From NCBI GenBank assembly GCA_963682175.1, contig OY821784.1:34081621-34145620 (forward strand): 64,000 nt of DNA, read 5' to 3'. This document shows positions 43,357-54,978 of the stretch, piece after piece. How positions within the stretch are numbered: position 1 is the stretch's first letter; every line of letters starts with the position of its first letter. The stretch is from Triglochin maritima (lineage: Eukaryota > Streptophyta > Magnoliopsida > Alismatales > Juncaginaceae). The translations under genes and the position numbers were made by a program. A model generated the notes under the pieces. It had not been told where the DNA came from. It saw only the letters and a list, made by a program, of their open reading frames with translations, and did not search any database.

Positions 43357-44833
43357 TGTAGGATCGTGTGAGTTATGTGTCCACAATTAAGGCTAATTAA
43401 CAAATATAATCCTAAACAAACTCTACTTGCAAGTCAAAAGATGATGCAGCGGAATTTAAAACAAATACAAGTAAGTAGGGAACAAATAAGCAAACCACAA
43501 TCACACGGGGATTTTATAGAGGTTCGGCATCCTACCCGGGTCATAGTCCTCTCTTGTAAGCTCCGCTCCACTCCGCGAGCTCCGCCTACCATCTTCACTA
43601 ACCACTCCCCGTTCCGGGCCGGGAGAGAACGCCTTTACACCACAAGCACCGCGAACAACCTCGCTTGCTTGAATTCTTCCTCTCACAATCCGAGAGGGAC
43701 ACTTCGGGCTTTCACCGAAGTCCTTGCTTCCTTTGACAAACAATTGAGTGGAGCAACACTCTCTAATTCTTGAGCACACTTGAGTAGGATTGGAATTTTG
43801 ACTAAAGTGTGGAAGGTTTGAAGCTTTGAGTGTTTGAGATTCTCTCTAATGTTTTGGACAAGTTTGTAGTGGGAGAGTTGTGTCAAAATGTGTTTTACAA
43901 CTCTATTTATAAGCATTAGAGATTTCTAGCCGTTTGGACAAGATTTAATTGGGTTTTGTGCAAAGCACACAAGGCAGAAAATCGGGCTGCAAATATGTCC
44001 AGAAACGGTCGACCGAAAGGTGAAACGGTCGACCGAACTCTTGGGTTCGTTAAAGACACGGTCGACCGAAATATGGAATGGTCGACTGAACTCTTAAGTT
44101 TGTTAATGAAACGGTCGACCAAACAGGGTTACCGGTCGACCGAACTTATGTTTCGGTAGAGGGAAAATTGGATCGGTTGAACGAAATAGTATCGACCGAT
44201 AGCAGGGATTTTTTTTGACAAGATTAAACAGTCGACCGGACTGGGCAAATGGTTCGACCGTTGGTAAAGTACATGGGGGTGTATATTGTTTTAATACGAA
44301 TACGACCGTTGGGTATATACGAAAAAAATAACAGTCGGAAAAGTAAGTTCAAACGGTCGACCGAAAGAGATGGTGCGGTCGACCGAAACCAGACAGGGAA
44401 ACACAAACAGAATGCTTGATCATACGGTCGACCGAACGGCATGTTGCGGTCGACCATTTTGGTTCAGACAACTAAGGTTCAGGTTTGGTGTTTTTCGGTC
44501 TAAATTTGGGTGATCTATTGAAGTCCAAATAATGTGAATTTTTGTGTGAGACTTCTAAAGGGAACCTAGTGTGTGTTTAAGTTGATTTTAGCTCAAGTAT
44601 GCTCAATATACACAAGTTCCTAAAGACTAAAAGAAATGCACAATACATGTCTTCAAATGAGCTTGATTACATGTCTTAACTTGATTTCCTTTCTTCCTTG
44701 AGTCTTGATCACCTGTAGAGGTTAACACAAAGCAATATATATGCAATGCAATATGTGTGCTACTCTACATGATCATAATTAAGATTAGGTTAATTAAATC
44801 ATCAAAACATAGATTAAGACCAAAAGGCCAACA
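43357..44833 (-). repeat. 5' LTR of the outer Sirevirus-like element (1477 bp)
   Basis: It matches 33925-35402 with roughly 25 substitutions and a few one-base indels, including changes inside several CGGTCGACCG copies (CAGTCGACCG at about 44228, CGGTCGACCA at about 44446). TATA box at about 43922-43908 on the minus strand. The divergence shows this element is clearly older than the inner one. Confidence 0.85.
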
Positions 44834-44838
44834 ATATG

Positions 44839-45140
44839 ATGGTTTGACAGGAAATTCAGGCATTGGTGATGTTTGTTTGAAGACTTCCAAAGGCACGAAG
44901 TTAATGTTGTATAATGTCAGACACATTCCCACACTTCGGTTGAATTAATTGCTCAAAGTGTTCTTCTAGTGAGGGTTACCACAACACTTAATTAGATGGT
45001 GACCGGTGGAAGGTCACTTAAGGCTTGATGTTGATTGCAAAAATCAAGAAAAATCATTCGTTGTATATCTTGCAGGCTAAGTTGTCACAATACTGGATCT
45101 TCTCAGTTGACGACGAAGAGACAATCGCGTTATGATACCT
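44839..45140 (+). pseudogene. Continuation of the old copia element: protease/pre-integrase part, truncated
   Basis: Directly after the ATATG duplication the frame reads GLTGNSGIGDVCLKTSKG and KLMLYNVRHIPTLRLN, the C-terminal half of a copia protease and following linker. It continues with decayed text (SLYILQAKLSQ-like, about 45060-45090) typical of the GAG-pre-integrase region. Stops occur at once after LRLN. No integrase, RT or 3' LTR follows, so the element is truncated near 45140. Confidence 0.75.
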
Positions 45141-45654
45141 TGGTTACAAATTAGCCATTGGGTATTATTTTTAATTTATTTACGAAAATACCATTGAGTT
45201 ATTCACTAAAATGCCATTACAAAAAACGATATAAACCCCTCGTTCCATTCATTTTTCATACCAAATCTTCTCATTCTCTTCCAATCTTCTTACTTACTTT
45301 CTTAAATCTTTCACTAAGTATTTTAATTGTGTTGGAAGTAGATTGAGTTTGAGCAAAAACCTAAAGCTAATGATCGATTCGTCCGATTTCGCTACACGCC
45401 GAGACATCTTCTCCTCTTCTCACATTCTCGTTTACATTTTTGTACTCTTTTAGTTTATTTATTAGAATTAGTTTATTTTAGTTAAATTTAGTTAATTATC
45501 ATGGCTTTCTCAATGTTTAAAAAATTCGATTTTTGTTTGCATATTTTTTAATTTCAATGATATTTGAACTCTCGATTAATTAATCACCGGAGGGGGATGG
45601 TAATCACTCTGTTAGTGCATTAATTAGACAATACAAAGATAAAAAGTACTAGAA
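45140..45654. other. AT-rich stretch before the old hAT transposase, no gene seen
   Basis: It probably contains the 5' untranslated region and left end of the old hAT element, but I could not find its terminal repeat. Confidence 0.4.
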
Positions 45655-46992
45655 GAAAAACTAGGGACATTTGGGAAGATTTTGTCCTACACCATGATAA
45701 AAATGGTAAAGCTATCGCGATATGTATAATATGTGGTACAAAACTTTCTGAACCTAGTAGTAATGGAGCCGGTCATCTAGCAAGAGATGCCAAAAAATGT
45801 AAACTTAAGAATGTTAGAGCATCTTGTTCACAACAACCAATTTTAGATTCTAGTAGTGAAAATTTAAAAACGAGAAAATACGATCTAATTAAAAGTAGAG
45901 ATGTAATTGTTGGTTATATAATTAAAAATGAATTACCATTTAGCCAATGTAAATCTCCAAACCTTAGAAAGACATTTAGTTACCATAACCCATAATTTCA
46001 AAGGTTTTCCCGACACAATTAATAATGTTGTAAACAAAATATTTGATACCGGAAAAATACACTTAATTAATGTATGTGCATCAATGACTTCTAAGATAAA
46101 ATTAACTAGCATTGTTTGGAGCGGTCTTAATGACTTCCCATATTGTTGCATAACTGCTCATTTTAAGGTAATTCATGGGTTTTACGTAAACAAATTATTT
46201 CTTTTGCACCGATTTTGCACCTACACACTACTATAATTATATATAAGATAAGAGATGTATTGTGTGCTTATTCAATAGAAAATACAATTTTGATTTTTTT
46301 TTGAAAATGCTTCTAATAACTCTACACCACTAGAATTACTTAAAAAATTATGTTTAGATATATTATTTGTCATGTTAGATGTGTTTGTCATGTTTAAACT
46401 TAGTAGTACAAGATGAACTTGAAATAATTAGATATTATTTACAAAATGTTAGAGATGCTATTTGCTTTATAGGTAGTAATAATACATATAGATATCAAAC
46501 ATTTAGGGAATTGTGCTCTAGTAGTGTCATTAAACCTAAGAAATTTAGATTAGATGTCCTTCATAGATGAAACTCTACGTATGAAATGTTGAAACATTGT
46601 TATTCTTATAGTTCTTTAATTTCAGCTTTAAATAATGAAGAACAATGTGAAAACTTTTTAAGTAGTGTTGATTGGGAAAATTGTAGAATTATGTTAGATA
46701 TTTTGAAACATTTTCTAAACTTACCAAAGACATTAAATGGAACATATTGCACAACCGTTAACATATTTATATCTGAAATGTAGGAATAATGCTAGTTTTG
46801 TTGAAATTATAAATGTAATGGAGGCTAAGTTTAATAAATATTGGAAACCTCTAGCATTAAAGTTTTGTTTAGCTTTGTTATGTATCTTAGATTTAAAATG
46901 ACGGGTTTACAAATTTAATTAGAAACTATTTTTGAAAACATGAATTATGAAGGTTGTGAAGATTATTTAAAAGATATTAAAATACTCCTTAT

Positions 46993-48410
46993 TAAACATG
47001 GGTACCGGGCCGGGCCGGGCCGTGATGGCACGACACGACACGGGTTGTGCCGGGGTCGGCTCGGGTTTCTTCATATGTGCGTGTCGGTTTTTGACAAACA
47101 CATATAATATGAAAAGTAAACTATCTACACGTGGACGACAATAATTAATAAGCATTTGTATTGCAGAAGTATTATTAGTAGCATTATCAAATGCAATTGC
47201 ACAAACTTTATATTCAAGATTGTTAGCTACGGTAACATTTTTAATGAGATCAAATATAACTTTCGTAGTGTGTGGATGCAGAATAGGTAAAAACAAAATA
47301 ATTTTTTTATTTAAACACCATGAATCATCTAAATAATGATAAGTTATGCAACAGTAAATATAATTATTTGGTCCGGTCCAAACATCACTAGTTAATGCTA
47401 CCTTATTGTTCATTGACAAAAAATAAGAAAGCGTGATTTCTCTTTGTTTACCAAATTTATCAAATGCAATTTTTTAAGTGTTCTTCTACTTAATGGTTTA
47501 AATTGTTGATTATTGTACAAAATTGCTTTTCTATAGCCTTTAGATTCACATGTGCTAAATGATAGTTCATCTCTAATTATGAAATCAACAATTATCTCTT
47601 TACTTTTAATTGTACAATATCTTCTGAAATTTATAGTTTCACTAGCTGTGTCTATAACCGATTGACGTGAACCCACTACTGATTCATGATTATTCTTAAC
47701 TTTACATTAAAGTTGATACCTACCTAAATGATTGGTTCCTCCACCTGACCATTTACAAGTAGTAGTTGGATTACCCAACACATCCCATCCTTCCTCAAAT
47801 CAACCCATACTGGACTAGTTTTTTTTGTAGTACCCGTATTACCTTTTGTCTTAGGTGGATTAATAGGAGAGGGAGGTTGTGGGTTTTCATTATCGTCAGA
47901 ATTAGATGATAAAGTCATGGAAATACTAAATATGCAAATAAAAAATGAATTTTTTCATAAATGAGTATGTCATGATTATGATTGATTAACTAAAATTAAC
48001 TACTAAAAAGATTAGAAAAGCCTGGGAAATGAAGAACAGAGAAATTGCAAAATTGGCGGTCAGCGGTTCGTTTGTAGCTTTAGGCTTCACGCGTTAGCTC
48101 AAACTTGACCATTCTCCACCAAAATCAAAGCAATTAGAGAAACTGAGAAAGATTAGAGAAGATTTGAAGAGATTTGTGTGAAGAGAATGAGAGATGTTGA
48201 GTTTTGTGTGAAGAGATTGAGAGAGGAAGAGGGGTTTATATAGGATTGACGGAGGGTAGTTTAGATATAAAAAAAACCCCGTTGGAGCTGACGTCAGCTC
48301 CAATGGCTCTCAGAGCCGTTGGAACAGTACCATACCGGGCCGGGCCAGCCAACATCCCCGCCCGTGCCAACCTGCCGTGCCAGTCCGTCAAGGCCCGGTT
48401 CCCAGGTCTA
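46993..48410 (-). mobile_element. hAT transposon, 1418 bp, inserted in the old hAT
   Basis: The 8-bp target duplications CTCCTTAT (46985-46992 and 48411-48418) are exact. Terminal repeats are TAAACATGGGTACCGGGCC and, inverted, TAGACCTGGGAACCGGGCC, followed by GC-rich GGCACGACACG-like words. Inside is a truncated transposase gene on the minus strand. It lacks the C-terminal half, so the element is an internally deleted, non-autonomous derivative. Confidence 0.88.
47000..47918 (-). pseudogene. Truncated hAT transposase in the nested hAT element
   Basis: From MTLSSNSDDNEN (47918) with the BED-type start KKTSPVWVDL, through a Gly/Lys-rich gap, YNNQQFKPLSRRTLKK (about 47520-47470), to MNNKVALTSDVWTGPNNYIY, CCITYHYLDDSW, ILHPHTTKVIFDLI and VCAIAFDNATNN (47415-47150). 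These match RICESLEEPER-type hAT transposases. At least two frame changes separate the blocks. The sequence stops before the second half and the hATC domain, running instead into the terminal repeat. It is non-functional. Confidence 0.75.
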
Positions 48411-48840
48411 CTCCTTATTAGATATTTTAGTATAAATGAAGGATTACATCATATGCATCAAATATGTTCAAACATTGTTAGTTCATCATCATCCCAACAA
48501 CACCTATTTGTGGATAAAGATGAATACAATGAGAGCTCTCAATGGAATTGGTTAAACATAAAAAATTAAGATTAGTGTAAAATAAAAACACATAACAAAT
48601 TAACTGGACATTTAAATTGTGAAATGTACTTAACTCCTGCAAAAGCAAAATTCTTTGATGTTTTAGACTAGTGGAAATCTAATTCTATTAGATTTCCAAT
48701 AGTTTCTTTAATAGTACGCGATTTACTAACTCCTCGTGCGTCAATTGTGTCTTCTGAATCTACATTTAGCACAGATAAACAAGTCTTGATAGACAAGAGA
48801 CAAAGCACGTCTGATTGATTACTCGACAAGCATTTGCACG

Positions 48841-49758
48841 AAAGACTGATTGGACGCGACAGATAGAATGTAGAACATGCAAATCAATGAGAGCACAAAA
48901 ACGAATGACATAAATGTAGCTTTTGAGACTAATCATCCAAACAGACTCTTAAGCCATCAATAACCAGGCCCGGGGAACCCCTGGGCACCCTTAACTCGTT
49001 TTCAACATGATAGAATAATTTTTGGGTATTTCCTCAAATTTCTAACTCGTTTTCGAGGGTAAATTAGTATTAGATAGAAAACTATTCTATCATGTTGAAA
49101 TTGAGTTCAAGATTTTTAATTTAAAATATAAGATTTTAAAAATAAGGATAAGTAAAAAAAGTGTTAGAGTTACCATTTTTAGTTTTAAAAGTTGACAATT
49201 ATTTCCTCGTACGTTACCAATTTTTTTATTTTTTTATTAGTATTTTGATTTTGCCCCCTTATTTTATTGCCGAGTTTGAGAATATCGATAACATATGAGA
49301 AGAGACGTTTATTAGATTATACAAATCTAGCTGCTTCGGAATTGATAGGTGCTGTACCTATTTAATTTATGAGCACTAGAGGTGACGCTCAAGGGACGGT
49401 TGAGTGCATTGAAGTCAAATAGAGGTGTCATTGTGTCAACCAAAAGTGGATGGAAGTTGTAAATGCATATTAATGAAGCTCAATAGGGCACCGTATTGTA
49501 TAACTACTACCATCACATGGCCACTCCTTGTCATAACACGTCTCATTGGCATCAGTTTACTGTTGGAGTTTTTTCAAAGTTTTTTTGGGTGGTTAGTTTT
49601 AGTTTTGAAATTACTTGTAGTTGTTAATGTAAAAAAGATATATTTGTATCATATCGGTAAAGATTCGAACAAAATCTAAATAAGAATTGACGACTGATTT
49701 GATTTGGATTTTACCAAAAAATTAAGATAGGGAGTATTCTTGGTAAGCAACCCAAAAT
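48841..49758. other. Intergenic, no gene seen
   Basis: AT-rich with a small inverted repeat (TTTTCAACATGATAGAATA at 49000 and TATTCTATCATGTTGAAA at about 49083-49100). A GC patch CCAGGCCCGGGGAACCCCTGGG at 48967-48988 is palindromic and may be the right end of the old hAT or a separate remnant. Confidence 0.4.
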
Positions 49759-50193
49759 TGTTAAATAACATACCTAATCAGCTCAGGATCTCATCATCAA
49801 CGGCTCAATATCTCATCATCGCCTCCTTCCTTCCTTGGAGATCTATCTCACAAATCACGGATATAATCAAGCCCCAGTTATGGCAACATACAATGACCAC
49901 AAATTCAAACGGTCAAATACTGCAATATATAAAGAAAACTTGTAACCCTAAATAAGACACACACAAATCACTTGTTGCTATTTCTTCTTTGTCGTCTCAA
50001 ATTTAACATGGTATCAGAGCACTGATCCAAAAGCCCCAGACTCCCCGGAGTTCATCACTGACCTTGCCTCATAAGGGGGTTGAAGCCCGTGAGATCTCCA
50101 TCCAAACCCAAAACCATACCAGCTTTCACCTCTAGAGGAGGTTGAAGGCACTCAAAACCAACATCCAGACTCAAAAGACCCCCAAACAAAACC

Positions 50194-50994
50194 ATGTCTG
50201 AGCCAGAAGTGAATGCCCCACGACTCGTCTCCCAGCTCCTTAATGGACAGAATTATCTGTCATAGGCAAGGGCGATCACTCTTGCCCTCAGCGGCAAGGG
50301 AAATGTGAGCCACATCACGGGCGCATATAGGAAACCAAACGGAGAAGGGACAAAATCAAACAAGAAGAGTGGCAGGCAATGGACCATCTCGTCATGTCTT
50401 GGGTTATCAACTCAATGCAACCCAAGATCGGATATATCGTTCTATACAAAAACTCGACAAAGGAGCTATGGGACGCAGTCCAAAACATATATGGTAAATC
50501 CCAATATTTTGCTCACATCTTTTAACTAAAACAATATTTCGCAGACCAAACAGAGCAATCAAACAATCACGGAATATCTTGGGACGCTACAACACGGATG
50601 GGACGAACTGGCTATCTATGAGCCTACTTGCACTGACCCGAAGATCATACTCGCACGAATGGAGCAGGACCACATCTACAAGTTCCTGATCGGGCTTGAC
50701 AACAACTATGAAGCCATTCGAAGTCAAATCCTCATGACACCCGAACTCCCCAACTTGGCGTCCATCTTCGCAATGGTTCAACGGGAGGAGACCCGTCGAG
50801 CCACTGCCCAGACACTGACTACCTATCACACATTGGAGTCTCAGGCACTTCTGGCCGGCAAACCACAAAACCACAACAACAAAGGCAAATATGGAAACAA
50901 ACCAAACAAAACATGCGACAACTGCAAGAAATCAGGGCACAACAGGAACACATGCTGGTTCCTTCATCCGCACCTTCGACCAACAAGGGAATGA
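50194..50994 (+). pseudogene. Copia gag (DUF4219/UBN2, CCHC knuckle), frameshifted
   Basis: It starts MSEPEVNAPRLVSQLLNG at 50194. A TAG follows NYLS where Trp is expected (about 50263), then ARAITLALSGKGN and NVSHITG. The middle lies in another frame (MSWVINSMQPKIGY, STKELWDAVQNIYG). The last part, 50659-50994, is open: FLIGLDNNYEAIRSQIL, FAMVQREETRR and the knuckle CDNCKKSGHNRNTC. Typical copia gag of the type with an LN-G-NY-PW-SRA start. At least two frame changes and one stop make it non-functional. Confidence 0.8.
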
Positions 50995-51339
50995 GGGGAC
51001 GATGATCAGAACATAAGGGGAAAGGGGAGGAGCATTAACGGATTTGGGGAAACCCTAGCTTCGGTGGAGAGCGATTGAAATGGAGCAATGTCGGGTCTTC
51101 TTTGGATCATCGCAGCTTTATAGCAACCAGGATGGAGACTCTGAATCCGAGCAATCTGCATCCGACTCCATCCAACCCGACTCCAATCCGACCTGCCACA
51201 AACCCAATCCAGAATCAACAAAATTGGGCCAAGTTGGAAAACCAGCTTTCCCACCTAAATGGGTATTTGCAGAACACCCATCAGAGTACAGGTAACTATG
51301 CAGGTATGGAAAATTCCTTGGATAATTATGCCGTAATGT

Positions 51340-52083
51340 TTCTGTTAATAAATCTTGTGATACTAGTTGGGTAATTGACTCGGGTACTACGGATCATATG
51401 ACTGGAAATCCATTGTTATTAAATAATATTAAACATAGTTTGAACTTACTAAATAAGTTTGTAACCGTAGCCAATAGTAATCAAGTTAAAATAAAAGGCA
51501 TAGGAGAAACAAAATTGTTAAATAATTTAACAAAACATGTGTTGTATATGCCATCTTTTGCTTCTAATCTCCTTTCGGTTGCTAAAATTACAAAAACAAA
51601 TTGAATTGTAATGTTAAATTCACTCTAACTAATGTGATGTTTCAGGATCGAACCACAAGGATGATGATTGGTAGAGGAGTTCAAGTCAATGGACTCTACA
51701 TTTTATATACTCAAAATAAGGCTTTGCTCTCTACTAATAATCCTAATCATGAACTTTGGCACAAGAGAATGAGACACCTGTCTCATCATATATTGAAAAC
51801 TTTGTTTCCCTTTATTACGTCTGAATATTCGTGTGATACTTGTCATTTTTCTAAACAAACCAGACCTCCGTTTTATGCATCTACAAATAAAGCCAGTTAT
51901 CCTCTCGAATTGATCCATTCTAATATTTGGGGACCAACCCCGATCAACTCTTACAACGGTTTTAAATACTTTATTTCATTCATTAATGATTTTTCCCAAA
52001 CTGCGTGGCTTTATCTTCTCCAAAGCAAATCCGATATTTTTAGAATTTTTTGTGAATTTGTGACTTGTCGAAAACATGTATGA
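51340..52083 (+). pseudogene. Copia protease and pre-integrase/integrase N-terminal part
   Basis: WVIDSGTTDHMTGNP (about 51364) holds the aspartic-protease DSG triad. A stop follows KITKTN at 51602. The next open stretch (51601-52083) has LWHKRMRHLS..CDTCHFSKQTR, the zinc-binding HHCC type, then HSNIWGPTPINSYNGFKYF. Copia integrase normally has Asp at the position before IWGP; here it is Asn, so the first catalytic residue of the DDE triad is lost. FINDFS likewise has Asn for the usual Asp. Confidence 0.75.
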
Positions 52084-52540
52084 TTTCAAAATTAAAACTC
52101 TCAGAACCGACAATGGTGCTGAGTACACTAACCACAACTTTCAATTTTTTTTAAAAACAAGGGTATCTTTCATCAAACCACTTGTATCAATACCTCCAAA
52201 CAAAATGGGGTCTCTGAACGAAAAACCGTCACCTTTTGAATGTTACTCGATCACTCCTTTTTCAAAGCAATGTCCCAAAACGTTTTTGGTCAGATGCAGT
52301 TTTAACCGCCACTTATTTAATAAATCGCCTTCCAAGTCCTACTCTTCAAAATAAACAACTCTTGTAAATTTTACTTGGTCTCAAACAAACCTTCGATCAC
52401 CTTAAGACATTTGGTTGTGTATGTTTTGTTCACAAGAGAAGAACGGATGAACTCGACAACAACTCCGTAAAATGTATTTTTCTTGGTTATTCTTTTAGGA
52501 AAAAAAGGTACAATGTTATGACCCTGAAAATTGTAAATTA
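52076..52540 (+). pseudogene. Copia integrase core, frameshifted
   Basis: LRTDNGAEYTN (about 52100-52135) holds the second catalytic Asp. After about 52150 the similarity moves to another frame, with NGVSERKN holding the catalytic Glu, then LPSPTLQNK and TFGCVCFVHK, then FLGYS. The frame change and later stops disable it. Confidence 0.75.
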
Positions 52541-53282
52541 TATGTTTCGAGAGATGTATCTTTTAGTGAGAGAGAGTCATTCTTTAGAGATAATGAACTC
52601 GAAGACACATCTATCAACGATCCCCTTCCAACTTCAACTTCTGAACTCTCAGAAAGTCATGCAACAAACCCCACTCATCCTGAGGAAGAAGGAGAAGAAG
52701 ACGAAGGAGGGATAGAAGAAGATCCACCAAACAACCAAGAAACCATCCCAAGGAAAAGATCCACTCGTCCGAGCCGTCCTCTTACTAAGTTAAATGATTT
52801 CATCACCTCACATGTAACGTACCCTATTGAGGACTACTTGTCCTATAAACAAGTAAAACCAATTCACAAAGCCTTCATAACCAATCTAAGCAAAAATCAA
52901 GAACCCAACACTTATCTGGAAGCCATTGGTGATCATAAATGGTGCAAAGCCATGGAGGAAGAAATCAAGGCTCTAGAATCTAATAACACTTGGACCATTG
53001 TTCCAGTGCAAAATGGAATCAAACCAGTTGGGTGTAAATGAATTTACAAAATCAAATATAACAGCAACGAGACAATAGAAAGATATAAGGTCATACTTGT
53101 AGCTAAATGTTACACTCAAACTTATGGCCTAGACTATCTAGAAGCTTTTGCTCCTGTTGCAAAAATGAACATTGTTTGTGTTCTTCTTTCCATAGCAGTT
53201 AACAAAAATTAGAACATTTATCAAATGAATGTTTGAAACGCTTTCCTTCAGGGAAATCTCGAAGAAGAAGTTTATATGAAAC
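52515..53282 (+). pseudogene. Copia linker and start of reverse transcriptase
   Basis: YDPENCKLYVSRDVSF in one frame is followed by an acidic linker (EEEGEEDEGGIEEDP), STRPSRPLTKLNDF, and the RT start (KWCKAMEEEIKALESNNTW, GCK-stop-IYKIKYNS, DYLEAFAPVAKM, NAFLQGNLEEEVYMK). TGA at 53039 and further stops interrupt it. At 53283 the RT is broken by an insertion, and continues at about 54979 with PPPGYITNKVC. Confidence 0.75.
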
Positions 53283-54978
53283 GGTAAGCGACAAATACAA
53301 GCGGTTATATTAACATGGTTGGACTATTAAAAGTTGGTTTACTTGTGATTCCTTCCAAGTAAGTGTGTTTTCTTGTTGTCGTTGTTTTTTTGATATTGAG
53401 AAGAGTCAGAGAAGGCAATTGTCTAAGCATGATATAGATCCCATCTTTAATTGGAAATCTTTGTTTAACTTCAACTAGTCCTTTGGAATAGGAAATCGCA
53501 CCAACATTTTACTTTTAGATAGTAGCTAGGTAATTAATTGTACCTTTAGCAGAGGCATCTCAATTCAAACCCTTCCTTCTTAAATAATATATATACGGAC
53601 ATTAATTACAACATCAACCAAAAGATAAATCAGAAGACAAGATCCGAACAATGAACCTCATTTCGATAAAAAAAGAAGGGGCTAAAATATCATTCCTTGT
53701 ACAAGTTTCACGAGACCATTACAATTTCAATGTAAGCAAAATTTAATACAAAAACAAGAACTTCTTTTAAAGGCAAAAAAATCCTTTGCAATAGGAAATT
53801 GCGCCAAGCTTTTGTATCCACCGTGATTCGATATTATAATGTTTTGGACTTTCATCGTGATCAATAGTGGCAGCCTTTTTAAAGCCATGGTCTTTAATGA
53901 AGTCGGGGGTTTAATTAATAGTATGGTCCGTAGTCCCATGTCTCCATATCTATTGCAATTACAATCCCCACTTCTTTCTCATGACCCTCTTTAATTTGTT
54001 TGACAATTAGGAGAGTGGTCCTAAACCCTAAACCTCCAAAGCATATATAATACTGCCGAATGCAAAGCCTAATTATAGTTTGTGTTGTAGTCAATGCTTG
54101 TTCCTCGTTCAAACTCGCAATCCAAGTTTATGGCAAAAGAACTTCAAATCATGATAATGGTTCTAAGGAGTAGGATTTCCCAAAAGAGGAAAGTAAGATC
54201 CTACATACATATGTATACTATTCTAGAGAAATTCAAGAAATTTGGTTCAACTAGTTAAAGGCAGCATTATTACATATTCAATGCTCCTGTTTGTTGAAGA
54301 GTTAATTCAAGTGGCTTAGTATGGTTGTGTGTGTGTATATATAACATAGTATTCAGTAAAGTGGTTATAGATGTTCTCATTAAAAATTAACTGAAATTGT
54401 AATGGTTTATTTAGTAACTTACAATATATACCTAACCATTACACTGGCGTTGGACACTTTTTTTGTGACCTTAGTGTTGGACTATTGAATATTGTGTTTA
54501 GACTCATGTAATATTCAATTAGAAATTCAATATTGAGTTGTAAATTTGGAATATGAGATTCTCTCACACTTTTTAGTTCCACATTGAGAATTTTGAGAAG
54601 TGAGAAAATATTTATGTACCTAGACTCCTCGTTCCCTTTTTAAGGGTAGAAAGAGAGAGGAGAGAACAAGACATACACACACATGCATGCTGGACGGGTT
54701 GGGTTGGTGCGATGTTCTCTTTCTCTGTGCATTCAATTTTTTGGGGGTTTATCTTATATTGTCTTTAATTAAGAATTGATTTTAAAAGATTTTTTGATTC
54801 CGGGGGTTTTAAATTGCGTGAATATAATAGACCACGATCTCAACTTGGAAAGACGTTTTTTTGTCATACGTAATCGCCATCTTTCTCCCTCCTCTTGCGT
54901 GTCTCGAAGCGATTTTTTTAGTCTCGATCTGCTCTCGTGGTTCGTCATCGTCGGAGTGCATCGTCGTTGACGTTGTGC
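53283..54978. mobile_element. 1.7-kb insertion of unknown type in the copia RT
   Basis: The RT text YMK..PPPGY is split here. The insert contains, from about 54475, LTR-like text (TGTTGGACTATTGAATATTG, TTAGTTCCACATTGAG) and a C/T-rich end (54880-54960). On its minus strand, around 54115-53750, there are short open stretches with DFIKDHGFKKAATIDHDES and NIESRWIQKLGAISYC-like text in one frame. This may be a piece of a host gene I do not recognise. I could not fix inverted ends or a target duplication; the start reads GTAAGC, but no matching acceptor exists at the right edge, so it is not an intron. Confidence 0.45.

Larger units (their letters stand above)
33925..44833 (-). mobile_element. Sirevirus-like copia LTR retrotransposon, gag-only, minus strand (outer nest)
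   Basis: LTRs lie at 33925-35402 and 43357-44833 (TGTAGGATCG..GCCAACA as read on plus), flanked by ATATG duplications. On the minus strand the 5' LTR is the right one: it is followed by the primer-binding site TGGTATCAGAGC (43354-43343). A polypurine tract AAAAAGGGGGAGAT adjoins the left LTR (35403-35416). A gag-like gene fills the interior, interrupted by the inner element at 37028-42649. There is no protease, integrase, RT or RNase H, and little room for them, so this is a non-autonomous element. The two LTRs differ at about 25 positions by eye. Confidence 0.88.
45655..48840 (+). pseudogene. Old hAT transposase, plus strand, split by a second hAT element
   Basis: Pieces in order: a BED-finger-like N-terminus (45655-45815: KTRDIWEDFVLHHDK, CIICGTKL, GAGHLARDAKKC); a middle block ASMTSKIKLTSIVWSG and YCCITAHF (about 46080-46170); RFRLDVLHR and ILKHFLNLPKTLNGT parts (46379-46790); and after the insertion the C-terminal hATC dimerisation region (about 48650-48830: WKSNSIRFPIVSLIVRDLL, SSESTFSTDKQVL). 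Many stops and frame changes intervene, so it is dead. The insertion at 46993-48410 removed nothing, as shown by the 8-bp duplication. hAT transposases cut and paste elements with 8-bp target duplications. Confidence 0.75.

Noticed and set aside
53283..54978. The insert in the copia RT as an intron (starts GTAAGC)
   Set aside because: Copia RT genes have no intron here, and the right edge lacks an acceptor joining the PPPGY codons in frame.
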